Source of the DNA: an uncultured bacterium
GTDB lineage: Bacteria; UBP6; UBA1177
DNA: 44,554 nt
NCBI GenBank assembly: GCA_905235605.1
Contig: CAJOMF010000001.1
Coordinates: 70,967 to 115,520 of the forward strand
Direction of reading: 5' to 3'
A model generated the notes under the pieces. It worked only from the letters and a program-made list of their open reading frames with translations. It did no database searches and was not told the DNA's origin. The position numbers were made by a program, and so were the translations under genes. Shown here piece by piece: positions 30,612 through 39,971 of this stretch. Numbering within the stretch: position 1 is the stretch's first letter; every line of letters begins with the position of its first letter.

Positions 30612-32046
30612 TTTTATTGATTATATTTCAAAATTTGCCGTAACGTCGTCTTTTTCTGGTCAAGAGAAAGAACTTTTAAAAATCACAGCCGATTCGCGCG
30701 AAGCTGCACCGGGAAGCGTTTTTTTCTGCATCAAAGGGCTGAACAGCGACGGACACGATTTCATAGAAGCCGCTTTTGAAAAAGGGGCTGCGCTCGTTAT
30801 CGGCGAAAAGGAGCGGGACGGTAAAAATTATATCCGCGTAAACTCTGTGAAAGAGGTCCTGAAGGCGGTTCTTCCCGTTTTTTACGATGAACCCGACAAA
30901 AAAATGAAAATGATCGGAGTCACCGGAACGAACGGAAAAACTTCGACTACATTCATTCTGGAAAATATGCTTCAGGATGATATGTGCTGCGGAGTTATCG
31001 GGACTTTGAACTACAAATATGCAGGAAAACTGATTCCCGCGCAGAATACGACTCCTCTCAACTGGAAGTGGTATTCTCTTCTTGACGATATGAGAAAATC
31101 GGGTGTCGAAGCTGTGATTTCTGAGGTGAGCAGCCACGCTCTTGCTGAAAACAGGATCGAAAAAACGATGTTCGACGCTGCGATCTTCACGAATCTGACG
31201 CGCGATCACCTCGATTTTCACAAAACTTTCGAAAACTACTATCAGGCAAAAAAAAAATTATTCTCCGAGCATCTTAAACGCGGCGGCACGGCAGTCATAA
31301 ATATTGACGACGAAGCGGGAAAAAGACTTTCGGAAGAGCTTGCCGATGTTCGTCAGATAAGGATTTCTGAAAAAGATAACTCTGCTGAATTATTTATGAA
31401 AATCAACAAGATTTCTGATGACGGAAGTGAAGTCGTTTTCACGTTTGGAGGTGTTTCCAGAAAAGTGAAGATCCCTCTTGTCGGAAATTTCAACATCTAC
31501 AACACTGCCGGCGCTTTTGCTGCGGCAAGTCTCTTTATCGGAACGGAAAAGGCGTTCGAGAGGATCGCAAACAATGTTTCCGTTCCCGGTCGTCTTGAAA
31601 AAGTGGGAAAGCATGCAGTCTATATCGATTATGCTCACACTCCCGACGCGATGGAAAATGTTCTAATTACTTTAAGAAATTTAGGCATTTATGAAAAAAT
31701 AATCATCGTTTTCGGAGCGGGCGGCGACAGAGACAGCGGAAAGCGTCCTATCATGGGTGAAACTGCCTGCAGACTGGCAGACAGAATCATCGTTACCGAC
31801 GACAATCCGCGAACCGAAGACCCGAAGAAAATAATTTCCGATATTCTTGCCGGATGCCCTGAAAATGCCGATGTGACAGTAATAAACGACAGGGCGGAGG
31901 CAATCAGAAAAGCAGTTGAAATCAAAGGAAAAAACGATGTCGTTCTCATTGCCGGAAAGGGTGCCGAGAACTACCAGATAACAAAAAGCGGAAAGAAATT
32001 CTTTTCCGACAGGCTTGAAGCCGAAAAATCGTTAGGGGAGGAATAA
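30598..32046 (+). CDS. murE: UDP-MurNAc-L-Ala-D-Glu:meso-DAP ligase
   Basis: The 482-residue cytosolic Mur ligase adds the third residue of the stem peptide, using ATP. GVTGTNGKTSTT is the P-loop. EVSSHALAENRIEK, FTNLTRDHLDFH (with the carbamylated-Lys region following) and YIDYAHTPDAME are family blocks. DNPR at 402-405 is the motif that selects meso-diaminopimelate rather than lysine. The protein therefore predicts DAP-type peptidoglycan for this organism. GAGGAA precedes the ATG inside the end of ftsI, and murF follows with no gap. Confidence 0.96.
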   Translation: MKTTDFIDYISKFAVTSSFSGQEKELLKITADSREAAPGSVFFCIKGLNSDGHDFIEAAFEKGAALVIGEKERDGKNYIRVNSVKEVLKAVLPVFYDEPDKKMKMIGVTGTNGKTSTTFILENMLQDDMCCGVIGTLNYKYAGKLIPAQNTTPLNWKWYSLLDDMRKSGVEAVISEVSSHALAENRIEKTMFDAAIFTNLTRDHLDFHKTFENYYQAKKKLFSEHLKRGGTAVINIDDEAGKRLSEELADVRQIRISEKDNSAELFMKINKISDDGSEVVFTFGGVSRKVKIPLVGNFNIYNTAGAFAAASLFIGTEKAFERIANNVSVPGRLEKVGKHAVYIDYAHTPDAMENVLITLRNLGIYEKIIIVFGAGGDRDSGKRPIMGETACRLADRIIVTDDNPRTEDPKKIISDILAGCPENADVTVINDRAEAIRKAVEIKGKNDVVLIAGKGAENYQITKSGKKFFSDRLEAEKSLGEE

Positions 32047-33333
32047 ATGTTTACGACTTTACTTCTTGAAAAGGCTCTTGAAAAAGCCGGGTTAAAAAAA
32101 AAGCTTAAAAATTCAGTAATCTCAAAATGCAGCATCGATTCACGCGAATGTACTGAAAATTCGCTCTTTTTTGCTTTCAAAGGCGAGAAAACAGACGGTC
32201 ACAACTACGTTCCTGATCTTCTTAAAAAAGGTGTTATATGTATAGGTTCTGAAGATATAAGTCTGGACGAAAATTATATCAAAGTTCCGGATGTGCTTGA
32301 TTTTATGAGCATTCTGGCGCATGAAAGAAGAAAGCTCTTTCACGGCAAAGTTATAGCCGTCACCGGTTCGAGCGGAAAGACTTCGACACGCCAGCTCATA
32401 GCTTCGATGGCTGCCGTTTCGGGCAGAATCGTCTGGGCAACGAAAGGAAATCTCAACAATCACCTCGGGCTTCCGCTTGTCATCCTGAATATGCCGCTTC
32501 TGACTGAAGTTCTAGTTCTTGAAATGGGGATGAACCACAGCGGAGAAATCAGAAAACTTGTTGAAATCGCTGAACCCGGCTTTGTTACGATAACGAATAT
32601 CGGAAACGCCCACATCGGAAATTTTGCAAGCCACGCCGATCTCGCTGCGGCAAAACTCGAAATTTTCAATTTTTCCAATGCTGTTGTTTCTGCAAATGTT
32701 TCCGATCCTTACATGAAAAAGTGGGTCGATGAGCACAAAGATTCAAGAATTATCAATACTTATTCCAATGAAGAAGTTGCCGCTATAGCTGAAGATTTTG
32801 AAGAACTTCCCGATTTTATGGCAGAAAACATAAACTGCGCGGCGAATATAGTTAAAACTGCTCTCGGTTCTCTGCCGGATCTTAAAAAATCGGTCGGAAA
32901 ATGTGTCCTTCCCGGAATGAGAGGGGAGGTGAAAGTGATCGGAAAGCGCACTTTTATTGCCGACTGCTACAATGCAAATCCGCAGTCAATGCAGAAATCG
33001 ATAGAAAATTTTTACAAAAAATATGCTCTGAAAGAATCTGGAGAATGCTTCCTGATTCTCGGCAGTATGTTCGAACTCGGAAATTTTTCTGAAAAAATGC
33101 ACAAAGAACTTGTAAATTCTTTAAAAGATTTTACACTATTAAAGGGTGTTTTTTTGGTCGGTTGCGAATTCGATAAATTAAGACCGGATTTTTTGAACTG
33201 CAAAAAGCTCGTTTTTTTGGGGGATATTGCAGAAATCAAAGGGATGCTGCCGGAAGAAGGAACCTTTCTTGTCAAGGGTTCCAGAGGCAACAGACTTGAA
33301 AGACTTTTTGATTTTCCGGAGGTTTTGAAATGA
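32047..33333 (+). CDS. murF: UDP-MurNAc-tripeptide:D-Ala-D-Ala ligase
   Basis: The 428-residue Mur ligase attaches D-Ala-D-Ala to the UDP-MurNAc-tripeptide. Motifs seen: IDSRECTENSLFFAFKGEKT at the N-terminus, ATP-binding VTGSSGKTSTRQ, LEMGMNHSGEI, ITNIGNAHIGNF and DCYNANPQSM. Compared with the usual 450-470 residues it is slightly short. It abuts murE directly and overlaps murD by four bases (ATGA). In most bacteria mraY lies between murF and murD, but here there is no room for it. Confidence 0.95.
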   Translation: MFTTLLLEKALEKAGLKKKLKNSVISKCSIDSRECTENSLFFAFKGEKTDGHNYVPDLLKKGVICIGSEDISLDENYIKVPDVLDFMSILAHERRKLFHGKVIAVTGSSGKTSTRQLIASMAAVSGRIVWATKGNLNNHLGLPLVILNMPLLTEVLVLEMGMNHSGEIRKLVEIAEPGFVTITNIGNAHIGNFASHADLAAAKLEIFNFSNAVVSANVSDPYMKKWVDEHKDSRIINTYSNEEVAAIAEDFEELPDFMAENINCAANIVKTALGSLPDLKKSVGKCVLPGMRGEVKVIGKRTFIADCYNANPQSMQKSIENFYKKYALKESGECFLILGSMFELGNFSEKMHKELVNSLKDFTLLKGVFLVGCEFDKLRPDFLNCKKLVFLGDIAEIKGMLPEEGTFLVKGSRGNRLERLFDFPEVLK

Positions 33334-34616
33334 AAGCATTGATAGTAGGTCTTGGGATTTCAGGTATCTCTTCAGCAAAGTTTCTGAAAAACTCCGGATA
33401 TGAAATTTTTATTTATGACGATAACGCGGCGCAGCTTGAAAAATATTCAGCCGAATATCTGAAATATGACGAAACTCTCAAATACGATCTTGCCATAATC
33501 AGCCCCGGAGTTCCTGCAACTCATCCGGTCATTCAGAAGTTGAATGCTCAAGGAACTGAAATCATTGGCGAACTTGAACTTGCAGGAAGGTTTGTCAAAG
33601 ATGAAAAAGTTATTGCTGTAACGGGTACTAACGGAAAATCGACAACGGTTTCACTGGTTCACGCTTTTCTTAAAAACGCAGGATTCAAGTCGTTTCTCTG
33701 CGGAAATATCGGCGAGCCGGTCATCAACGGCATCGGGAAGGGGTACGAATTTTTCGTTATCGAACTCAGCTCTTTCCAGCTTGAGACTCTGAAAAGCCTT
33801 AAAGTCGACGTTGCTATGGTTCTCAATGTTACCCCCGACCATCTGGATAGATACAAAGACTTTGAAGACTATAAAAATACAAAGCTCAACCTGTTGAATT
33901 TGTTGAAGAAAGGCGGTGCTGCCGTTCTCGGGACGGGAATCGTTGCAGAGGAATTCGCCCATCCTGATTTTGACATCAGATTTTTTTCTGTCGATGGGAC
34001 GAAAGATATAAAATGCGATGAAACGAATGTTTATTTTGACGGAAAAACGCTCAAAGTCGACGATCTGAAGATCCGCGGACACCATAATATCGAAAACATA
34101 ATGGCTGCTGTTTTAGGTGTAAAAGAGTGGGTGAGTGATACTGAAATTTTGAGAAAATCGCTTCTAGAATTTGATCCGCTCGCTCACAGAACAGCTTTCG
34201 TTGATAAATTTCAAGGTGTTGAATTTATTGATGATTCCAAGGGAACAAACGTCGGAGCAGTCGAAAAGTCGCTCGCCGGATTCGATGACGGAAAAGTAGT
34301 TCTCATTCTCGGCGGAGTCGACAAAGGCGGAAGTTACGAACCTGTGAGAGTTCTTGCCGACAGAAAGTGCAAAGGAGTCGTTCTCATCGGTGCTTCAAAA
34401 GAGATAATCCGCCCTTATTTCAAGGGTTTTGCAAATGTAGAAAGCGCAGATTCGATGGCTGAAGCTGTGGAAAAGGCTTTCATTCTCGCTGAAAATGACG
34501 GCGTCGTTCTGTTTTCGCCTGCGTGCTCAAGTTTCGACTGGTATAAGAACTACAAAGAGCGCGGGGTCGATTTCGTCAATAAAGTTAAAGACTTGAAATC
34601 GAAAATAGGAGCTTAG
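33330..34616 (+). CDS. murD: UDP-MurNAc-L-Ala:D-Glu ligase
   Basis: The 428-residue Mur ligase adds D-Glu, the second residue of the stem peptide. The N-terminal Rossmann part is ALIVGLGISGISSAKFLKNS. The ATP site is VTGTNGKSTTVSL, followed by IELSSFQLET and LNVTPDHLDRY. FIDDSKGTNVGAVEKSL and FSPACSSFDWYKNYKERG are diagnostic for MurD. ATGA coupling to murF shows co-translation. Confidence 0.96.
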   Translation: MKALIVGLGISGISSAKFLKNSGYEIFIYDDNAAQLEKYSAEYLKYDETLKYDLAIISPGVPATHPVIQKLNAQGTEIIGELELAGRFVKDEKVIAVTGTNGKSTTVSLVHAFLKNAGFKSFLCGNIGEPVINGIGKGYEFFVIELSSFQLETLKSLKVDVAMVLNVTPDHLDRYKDFEDYKNTKLNLLNLLKKGGAAVLGTGIVAEEFAHPDFDIRFFSVDGTKDIKCDETNVYFDGKTLKVDDLKIRGHHNIENIMAAVLGVKEWVSDTEILRKSLLEFDPLAHRTAFVDKFQGVEFIDDSKGTNVGAVEKSLAGFDDGKVVLILGGVDKGGSYEPVRVLADRKCKGVVLIGASKEIIRPYFKGFANVESADSMAEAVEKAFILAENDGVVLFSPACSSFDWYKNYKERGVDFVNKVKDLKSKIGA

Positions 34617-34617
34617 C

Positions 34618-35709
34618 ATGGAAAAGGCTGTAAAACTCTATTTTTCGATATTTTTCCTTCTCGTAGTTTTCGGGATGGTCATGGTTTTCAATGTCAAAAT
34701 GTTCAATGTTCCGTCTGCTGAAGCGTCGCTTCTGCCGCAGATACGCGGTTTTATAGTGAATTTCGCTTTTGCCGGAATCGCTTTCATCACGGCTTATCTG
34801 GTAAATATCTCGTGGCTCAAAAATTCTTCCAAGTATCTGGTTTTATTCATAATTATTCTTCTTATCGCTACTCTGATCATCGGAACGACAAGAAACGGTG
34901 CGAAACGCTGGATAGATTTACATTTTATGATGCTTCAGCCTTCGGAGTTCGCTAAGATCGTCACTGTAATCTACATCAGTGAAGTTATGACGAAAAAAGG
35001 GGAAAGGGTCCAGCTTTTAAAAGATGTCCTCAGCATCGGTGTGGTTGTTGTCTCAATAGTCGGTTTGATTGCAATAGAAGACCTCGGAACCGCGACGATC
35101 ATCTGCGGAACGGCAATGCTCATGCTCCTTCTGGGCGGCATGAGAAAAAAATATCTCCTCTATCTTGCTCCGCTTGCTGTCGCGGCGTTCTGTGTCATGG
35201 TATTCATGCCTGGCAAAGGTTACAGAATCGCCAGACTGCAGTCTTTCATGGATCCGTGCAGTGACGAATACAGATTCGATACAGGTCTTCAGCAGTGCCG
35301 TGCCCAGGTCGCTTTAAGCACAGGCGGCGTAACTGGAGTCGGTTTCGGAAATTCTACTGTCAAAGTAAAGGATCTGCCGGAATCTCAGACCGATTTCATT
35401 TTTCCGATAATAGGCGAAGAATTCGGTTTCGTTGGTGCGGTTGCTGTTATTCTGCTTTTTATGGCGATGTTTGCGATAGGAACATATTTTATTCTGCATT
35501 TGCACGAGACATTTAATTTTTACATGGTTGCAGGCTTCGTGCTGATGCTTGCAATTCAGGTGATAATAAATCTTCTTGTCGTTTCCTCGCTTTCGCCGAA
35601 CAAAGGTGTTCCGCTGCCTTTCATAAGTTACGGCGGGAGCGCGCTGGCAAGCTATTCTTTTATGGTCGGTCTTATTCTTAATGCGGTAACGAGTGAGAGC
35701 CGGCGCTGA
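34618..35709 (+). CDS. ftsW: Septal peptidoglycan glycosyltransferase FtsW (SEDS)
   Basis: The 363-residue integral membrane protein has about ten helices. The SEDS signatures are RNGAKRWIDL, QPSEFAKI, AIEDLGTATII, the lipid-facing loop QCRAQVALSTGGVTGVGFGN, SQTDFIFPIIGEEFGF and, near the end, GVPLPFISYGGSAL. FtsW polymerises lipid II at the septum in complex with FtsI. It sits in the usual place between murD and murG. GGAG precedes the ATG. Confidence 0.96.
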   Translation: MEKAVKLYFSIFFLLVVFGMVMVFNVKMFNVPSAEASLLPQIRGFIVNFAFAGIAFITAYLVNISWLKNSSKYLVLFIIILLIATLIIGTTRNGAKRWIDLHFMMLQPSEFAKIVTVIYISEVMTKKGERVQLLKDVLSIGVVVVSIVGLIAIEDLGTATIICGTAMLMLLLGGMRKKYLLYLAPLAVAAFCVMVFMPGKGYRIARLQSFMDPCSDEYRFDTGLQQCRAQVALSTGGVTGVGFGNSTVKVKDLPESQTDFIFPIIGEEFGFVGAVAVILLFMAMFAIGTYFILHLHETFNFYMVAGFVLMLAIQVIINLLVVSSLSPNKGVPLPFISYGGSALASYSFMVGLILNAVTSESRR

Positions 35710-35723
35710 TTTCGGAGGTAAAG

Positions 35724-36845
35724 ATGGAAAGTGCGATTGAAACGAGATTTATGCTGCTTATGACGGGCATTAACACGAGAGAACAGCAGAAAGCGGCTCT
35801 TTCACTGGCGACAACGCTGAGACTGCGCGGCATAATGAGTGTTTTTGCTCTCACACAGGGATCCATTTTTGCCAAAATTTTCAGTGAAAGAGGCTACGAA
35901 GTCGTTGATACTTCCAATTTTCCGCAGTCCAAAAATTTGTTTTCAAAAATCGTCAGAGCTTTGAAAATGCAGTCCTGTGTGCAGGAAGCAGCTCAGATCT
36001 TGAAAGTTAAAGGTATAAATGCGGTTTTGAGTTTCGGCGGATTCTCAGCCTATCCTCTTCTCGAGGCTGCTTCGAAGATAAACGGTATAAAAATGATGCT
36101 GTTTGACGGAAATGTCGCAATTTCGAAGTGCAATGAAGACTTTATGAAAAAGGCTGACCGTATATACTTCCCGTTTGAGGCGATGCAGGAAAATATAGAC
36201 TACGAATTCTACAAAAAATCTTTTGTTGCCGGAATTCCGGTCGACAGGGAGGTTTTGAAAGCCGAACCTGCCGAGATTCAGAGCTCTAAAAAGCGGAAAC
36301 TTCTTATTCTGACATGCAAAAAGGAGACGAAGGAGATAAATGCCACGATTCGTGAACTGATAACGAAATATCCTGAAATAACCAGAGACTTTCATATAAT
36401 TCACGAAACCGGTGATCGTGAGATCGCAGCGGTTAACAAATATTATGAAGCTCACAAAATAGAAAGTACCTGTGAAATGTTTTTTGATAACCGCGGTTCG
36501 TACTGCAAAGTCGCCGATATCGTTATTGCGCGTCCGAACAGTGACATAATCGCCGAACTTATTGCTCTCAAAAAGCCGGCAATATATCTGCCGCTTCCGA
36601 AAAATAAGGATTACTTTCAGAAACAGAATGCAGTTTTTATGGCGAAAAAGAGTCTGGGATATATCGTTGAAGACGCAAAAAGCGTCAATGCAGCCGCAAG
36701 GATCAGAAAAATTTACTCTTTTCTTAATTCTTACTACAGAAACGAAGACAACATGAAAAGAAATATGATCGAGCTCGATTTTGAAAACTCTGCAAACAGG
36801 CTGGCTGACGATATAGAAAAGATTTTGAAGAGCGGGAAAAAGTAA
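35724..36845 (+). CDS. murG: Divergent MurG (lipid II-forming GlcNAc transferase)
   Basis: The 373-residue protein lies where murG always lies, between ftsW and murC. It keeps the acceptor-side loop FGGFSAYPLLEAASKINGIK, matching the GGY.S.P...AA motif. It also keeps the donor-side pattern CKVADIVIARPNSDIIAELI...PAIYLPLPKNKDYFQKQNAVF, matching AD.VI.RAGA.T.AEL...P.ILIP.P....HQ..NA. The canonical first loop GGTGGH.xP is replaced by LMTGINTREQQKAALSLA, and SRAGA reads ARPNS. MurG adds GlcNAc to lipid I at the inner membrane face. Function is inferred mostly from position; with so many changes a replaced or altered activity is possible. Confidence 0.75.
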   Translation: MESAIETRFMLLMTGINTREQQKAALSLATTLRLRGIMSVFALTQGSIFAKIFSERGYEVVDTSNFPQSKNLFSKIVRALKMQSCVQEAAQILKVKGINAVLSFGGFSAYPLLEAASKINGIKMMLFDGNVAISKCNEDFMKKADRIYFPFEAMQENIDYEFYKKSFVAGIPVDREVLKAEPAEIQSSKKRKLLILTCKKETKEINATIRELITKYPEITRDFHIIHETGDREIAAVNKYYEAHKIESTCEMFFDNRGSYCKVADIVIARPNSDIIAELIALKKPAIYLPLPKNKDYFQKQNAVFMAKKSLGYIVEDAKSVNAAARIRKIYSFLNSYYRNEDNMKRNMIELDFENSANRLADDIEKILKSGKK

Positions 36846-38206
36846 TGCATATTCATTTTATGGGAATAGGCGGAAGCGGCGTCAGCGGTCTTGCGGCTGC
36901 TGCAAAGTCATCGGGTTGCAAAGTAACCGGCTGCGACATGAAGGAAAGTTCTTTCCTGAAAATGGTTCGCGCTCAGGGGATAGAGTGTATGCTGGGGCAC
37001 GATCCGTCACATCTCGAAGGTGTCGACATCCTTGTCCGCTCAAGCGCAGTTCCACTCGACAATCCCGAAGTGGCGGAGGCTTTGAACAGAGGGATGAAAG
37101 TCGTCACGCGCGGCGAATTTCTGGCGATCCTTCTTGAAAAAAAGCACAAAATCGGTGTCGGCGGAAGCCACGGCAAGACTTCGACGACCTGGATGATCTA
37201 TGCGCTCCTTCGTGCCGCCGGTGTCGAAGCTTCGGTCTATGCCGGCGGAAAAAGCAACGGCATGACCAGCGTTTCTGCAGGCGAGCCTTATGTCGTAGAA
37301 CTTGACGAGAGCGACGGTTCGATCTTCAAACTTAAGCCGGACTCTCTCGTTATCACGAATCTTGAGTTCGAACACGCCGATTTTTACAAAACTCCGGCTG
37401 AAATGCTGAAATCGTTCGAGCGTTATCTTCTCTCGGAAAGACCTGAAAATCTGATAATCGGGCGCGGCTACGACCTGAGCGACAGACTTTTTGAGATGTT
37501 TTTGCCTCTTTCTTTCCCGACTCACGACGAAATCAGAAACGGTGTCGGTTTTGAAAACAGCGACTGCAGCAGTTTTTATATGAAAGAGGGGTCGCTTTTC
37601 TTCCTTTCCGGCGATACCGAAATTTATGCCGGAGACATTGCGGAACCGACTCACATCCTGCAGAACCGCTCTGCTGCGCTTCTTGCGGCTTACGAGTATC
37701 TTTCGAAAAAAGGGCTTGCTCTGCCTCAAATCGACCGCGAATTCTGGAAAAACGTCCCGAAAGTCGACCGCAGATTCCAGAATATAGGAACCTGGCACGG
37801 AATGACTCTCGTTGATGACTACGCTCATCATCCGAGCGAAGTCCACGCCCTCATTGAGCAGGCGGAGCACGAGTTCAAGAATTTCTGCCTTGTCTTTCAG
37901 CCGCACAGGATATCGAGATTCACCGCTTTTTATGACAGATTCAAAGAAGTTCTGAAAGATGCCGGATGTTTGATAATCCTTCCGGTCTATTCGGCTGGCG
38001 AAAAGTTCGAAGGAAGGGCGTCAGAAGAGCTTTATGAAGAGCTGAAGAGCGGAGACAACTTTGTCTTTTATGCTGAGAATATAGATAAAGCGGCTGAAAT
38101 TATTGAAGAAAATGAAAAAAAGTTCCACGCTTCGGCCATAGTTTCCGTCGGTGCCGGGGATGTAAATACGGTTTTGACAAAACTTATGAGCGGAGAAAGT
38201 AAGTGA
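36845..38206 (+). CDS. murC: UDP-MurNAc:L-Ala ligase
   Basis: The 453-residue Mur ligase adds the first stem-peptide residue. It opens HIHFMGIGGSGVSGLA (Rossmann), then LVRSSAVPLDNPEV and the P-loop GVGGSHGKTSTTWM. YVVELDESDGSIFKL, ITNLEFEHADFY and LVDDYAHHPSEV are the MurC/Mpl signatures. The related recycling enzyme Mpl is possible by sequence, but the position inside dcw makes MurC much more likely. It shares one base with murG and four with murB. Confidence 0.93.
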   Translation: MHIHFMGIGGSGVSGLAAAAKSSGCKVTGCDMKESSFLKMVRAQGIECMLGHDPSHLEGVDILVRSSAVPLDNPEVAEALNRGMKVVTRGEFLAILLEKKHKIGVGGSHGKTSTTWMIYALLRAAGVEASVYAGGKSNGMTSVSAGEPYVVELDESDGSIFKLKPDSLVITNLEFEHADFYKTPAEMLKSFERYLLSERPENLIIGRGYDLSDRLFEMFLPLSFPTHDEIRNGVGFENSDCSSFYMKEGSLFFLSGDTEIYAGDIAEPTHILQNRSAALLAAYEYLSKKGLALPQIDREFWKNVPKVDRRFQNIGTWHGMTLVDDYAHHPSEVHALIEQAEHEFKNFCLVFQPHRISRFTAFYDRFKEVLKDAGCLIILPVYSAGEKFEGRASEELYEELKSGDNFVFYAENIDKAAEIIEENEKKFHASAIVSVGAGDVNTVLTKLMSGESK

Positions 38207-39045
38207 AGTTCAAAAAACGCGCAGATATAAGTGAGCTTCTCACGATCAAGGTCAAAGATGCTGTCTGCGATCTTTACTTTCCTGAAATTATTGATGATCT
38301 TGTGCGCTTCACTTCTGAATTTGATGATTACAGGATCCTTTCCGGCGGCAGCAACATTATTGCCGGTGATGTGAAAAAGCCGGTCCTTTACATGGGAAAG
38401 GCGATTTCAACAAGCGATACCGACGATGTCGACGAATATCTGGTCAAAACTTTCATGCCTTCATGGGTGAGCAACGCTGCTCTGCTTGACTATTCAATAA
38501 AAAACGGTTTGTCAGGTGTCGAATTTCTTGCAGGAATTCCCGGGAATCTCGGCGGTGCGCTTTACGGAAACGCTGCTCCGGCAGGTTCTTCATGGGATGA
38601 TGTCGTAGGTGTGATTTACGTTATCCAGAACGGCAAGGTCTTCCCGTTCCTTCCGAAATACAGCTACCGCTCGCTCGACAACAAACCCGAAGGATGCTTC
38701 GTGATCTACGGCGCGGAACTGATCCTCACGAAAGATACTTCCGAAAACGTGAGAGCGAGGATTTTAGAATTTCTTTCAAAGAGAATAAAGATAAAAGGGC
38801 ACAGCGCGGGTTCGCTTTTCAAGAATCCGAAGGACGGCAAGGCAGGATATATGCTTGACCAGTGCGGAATGAAGGGCTTTTCGGTAGGAGGAGCGAAACT
38901 CAGCGACAATCACGCGAACATAATAATAAATACAGGCGAGGGGACTTTTGACGACTTCTGCCGCCTGAAAGATATTGCGATTGAAAGAGTGCGCGAAAAA
39001 TTCGGTGTCACTCTGGAACCCGAAGTTCAGTTCTGGTATGATTGA
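38203..39045 (+). CDS. murB: UDP-N-acetylenolpyruvoylglucosamine reductase
   Basis: The 280-residue FAD enzyme reduces UDP-GlcNAc-enolpyruvate to UDP-MurNAc with NADPH. LSGGSNIIAGD is part of the FAD site. GVEFLAGIPGNLGGALYGNA is the family hallmark, and YSYRS and HSAGSLFKNP supply catalytic residues. The short form with the HSAGSLF segment matches type II MurB. The start codon is GTG at 38203, overlapping the murC stop as GTGA, with GGAG at 38192-38195 as ribosome site. Confidence 0.95.
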   Translation: MKFKKRADISELLTIKVKDAVCDLYFPEIIDDLVRFTSEFDDYRILSGGSNIIAGDVKKPVLYMGKAISTSDTDDVDEYLVKTFMPSWVSNAALLDYSIKNGLSGVEFLAGIPGNLGGALYGNAAPAGSSWDDVVGVIYVIQNGKVFPFLPKYSYRSLDNKPEGCFVIYGAELILTKDTSENVRARILEFLSKRIKIKGHSAGSLFKNPKDGKAGYMLDQCGMKGFSVGGAKLSDNHANIIINTGEGTFDDFCRLKDIAIERVREKFGVTLEPEVQFWYD

Positions 39046-39062
39046 TTTTTTAGGAGATATCG

Positions 39063-39971
39063 ATGAAACTCGACAAAAACATGAAGATCGCGGTCATTGC
39101 CGGCGGGATGTCGGATGAACGCGAAGTCAGCCTTGTTACGGGAAACATGATTTACAAAACGCTTTGCGAAGGCGGTTACACCTGCGTGAAGTTCATTGAT
39201 GTCGGTTTTGATTTGAGCGAAAAGCTCCGCGAATTTGATCCTGATGTGGTCGTGAACGGTCTTCACGGAAGGTACGGCGAAGACGGAACGGTTCAGGGAC
39301 TTCTCGAAATGATGAAGATCCCGTACACGAATTCCGGTGTCACGGCGAGCGCGGTAGGCATGGACAAACTGATTTGCCGTGCTGTTATGAAAGACTGCGG
39401 CATCAAAGTTGCTGAAGGAAAAACTGTTGAAGCGGCTGCTGACATTGAAAAACCTTTTGATTTTCCGTTCGTCGTAAAAGATCCGGTCAACGGTTCGAGC
39501 CGCGGTGTTTACATCGTTAAAGATGAAAAAGAATGGCAGGAGGCTAAAAAAGAGCTCAAAGAGGGGAAACGCTATCTCTGCGAAAAGTTCTTCAAAGGGC
39601 GCGAAGTCAATGTCGCCGTGCTTGAAAACAAGGTGCTGGGCGATGTCGAGATCACTCCGGCAAACGAGTTCTACGATTACGACGCGAAATACAACAGCGA
39701 CAGGACGATATACACTGTTCATCCAGATATCAGTGAAACGGCAAGGGAAAAGATCTCTGAGGCGGCTCTGAAACTGCACGTAGCGCTCGGCTGCAAAGGT
39801 GTAACGAGAAGTGATTTTATCGTAAACGGCGACGATTACATAATGCTTGAAATAAACACGCTTCCCGGAATGACGGGACATTCGCTTGTTCCGATGATCG
39901 CAAAGTACCGCGGGATAGGATATCTCGAACTTATTGAAACCATTATTTCAGAGTGCCTGGGTGCAGAATGA
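39063..39971 (+). CDS. ddl: D-alanine-D-alanine ligase
   Basis: The 302-residue ATP-grasp enzyme joins two D-Ala for MurF. Seen: AGGMSDEREVSLVTG at the start, NGLHGRYGEDGTVQGLLEM, PYTNSGVTASAVGMDK, VKDPVNGSSRGVYIV, and at the end EINTLPGMTGHSLVPMIA with the metal-binding Glu/Asn. The length equals typical DdlB. AGGAG precedes ATG 39063. ATGA overlap with ftsQ. Confidence 0.96.
   Translation: MKLDKNMKIAVIAGGMSDEREVSLVTGNMIYKTLCEGGYTCVKFIDVGFDLSEKLREFDPDVVVNGLHGRYGEDGTVQGLLEMMKIPYTNSGVTASAVGMDKLICRAVMKDCGIKVAEGKTVEAAADIEKPFDFPFVVKDPVNGSSRGVYIVKDEKEWQEAKKELKEGKRYLCEKFFKGREVNVAVLENKVLGDVEITPANEFYDYDAKYNSDRTIYTVHPDISETAREKISEAALKLHVALGCKGVTRSDFIVNGDDYIMLEINTLPGMTGHSLVPMIAKYRGIGYLELIETIISECLGAE

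Noticed and set aside
36845-38206. Mpl (murein peptide ligase) instead of MurC
   Set aside because: Sequence blocks are shared, but no other murC is in the cluster and the position between murG and murB is that of murC.
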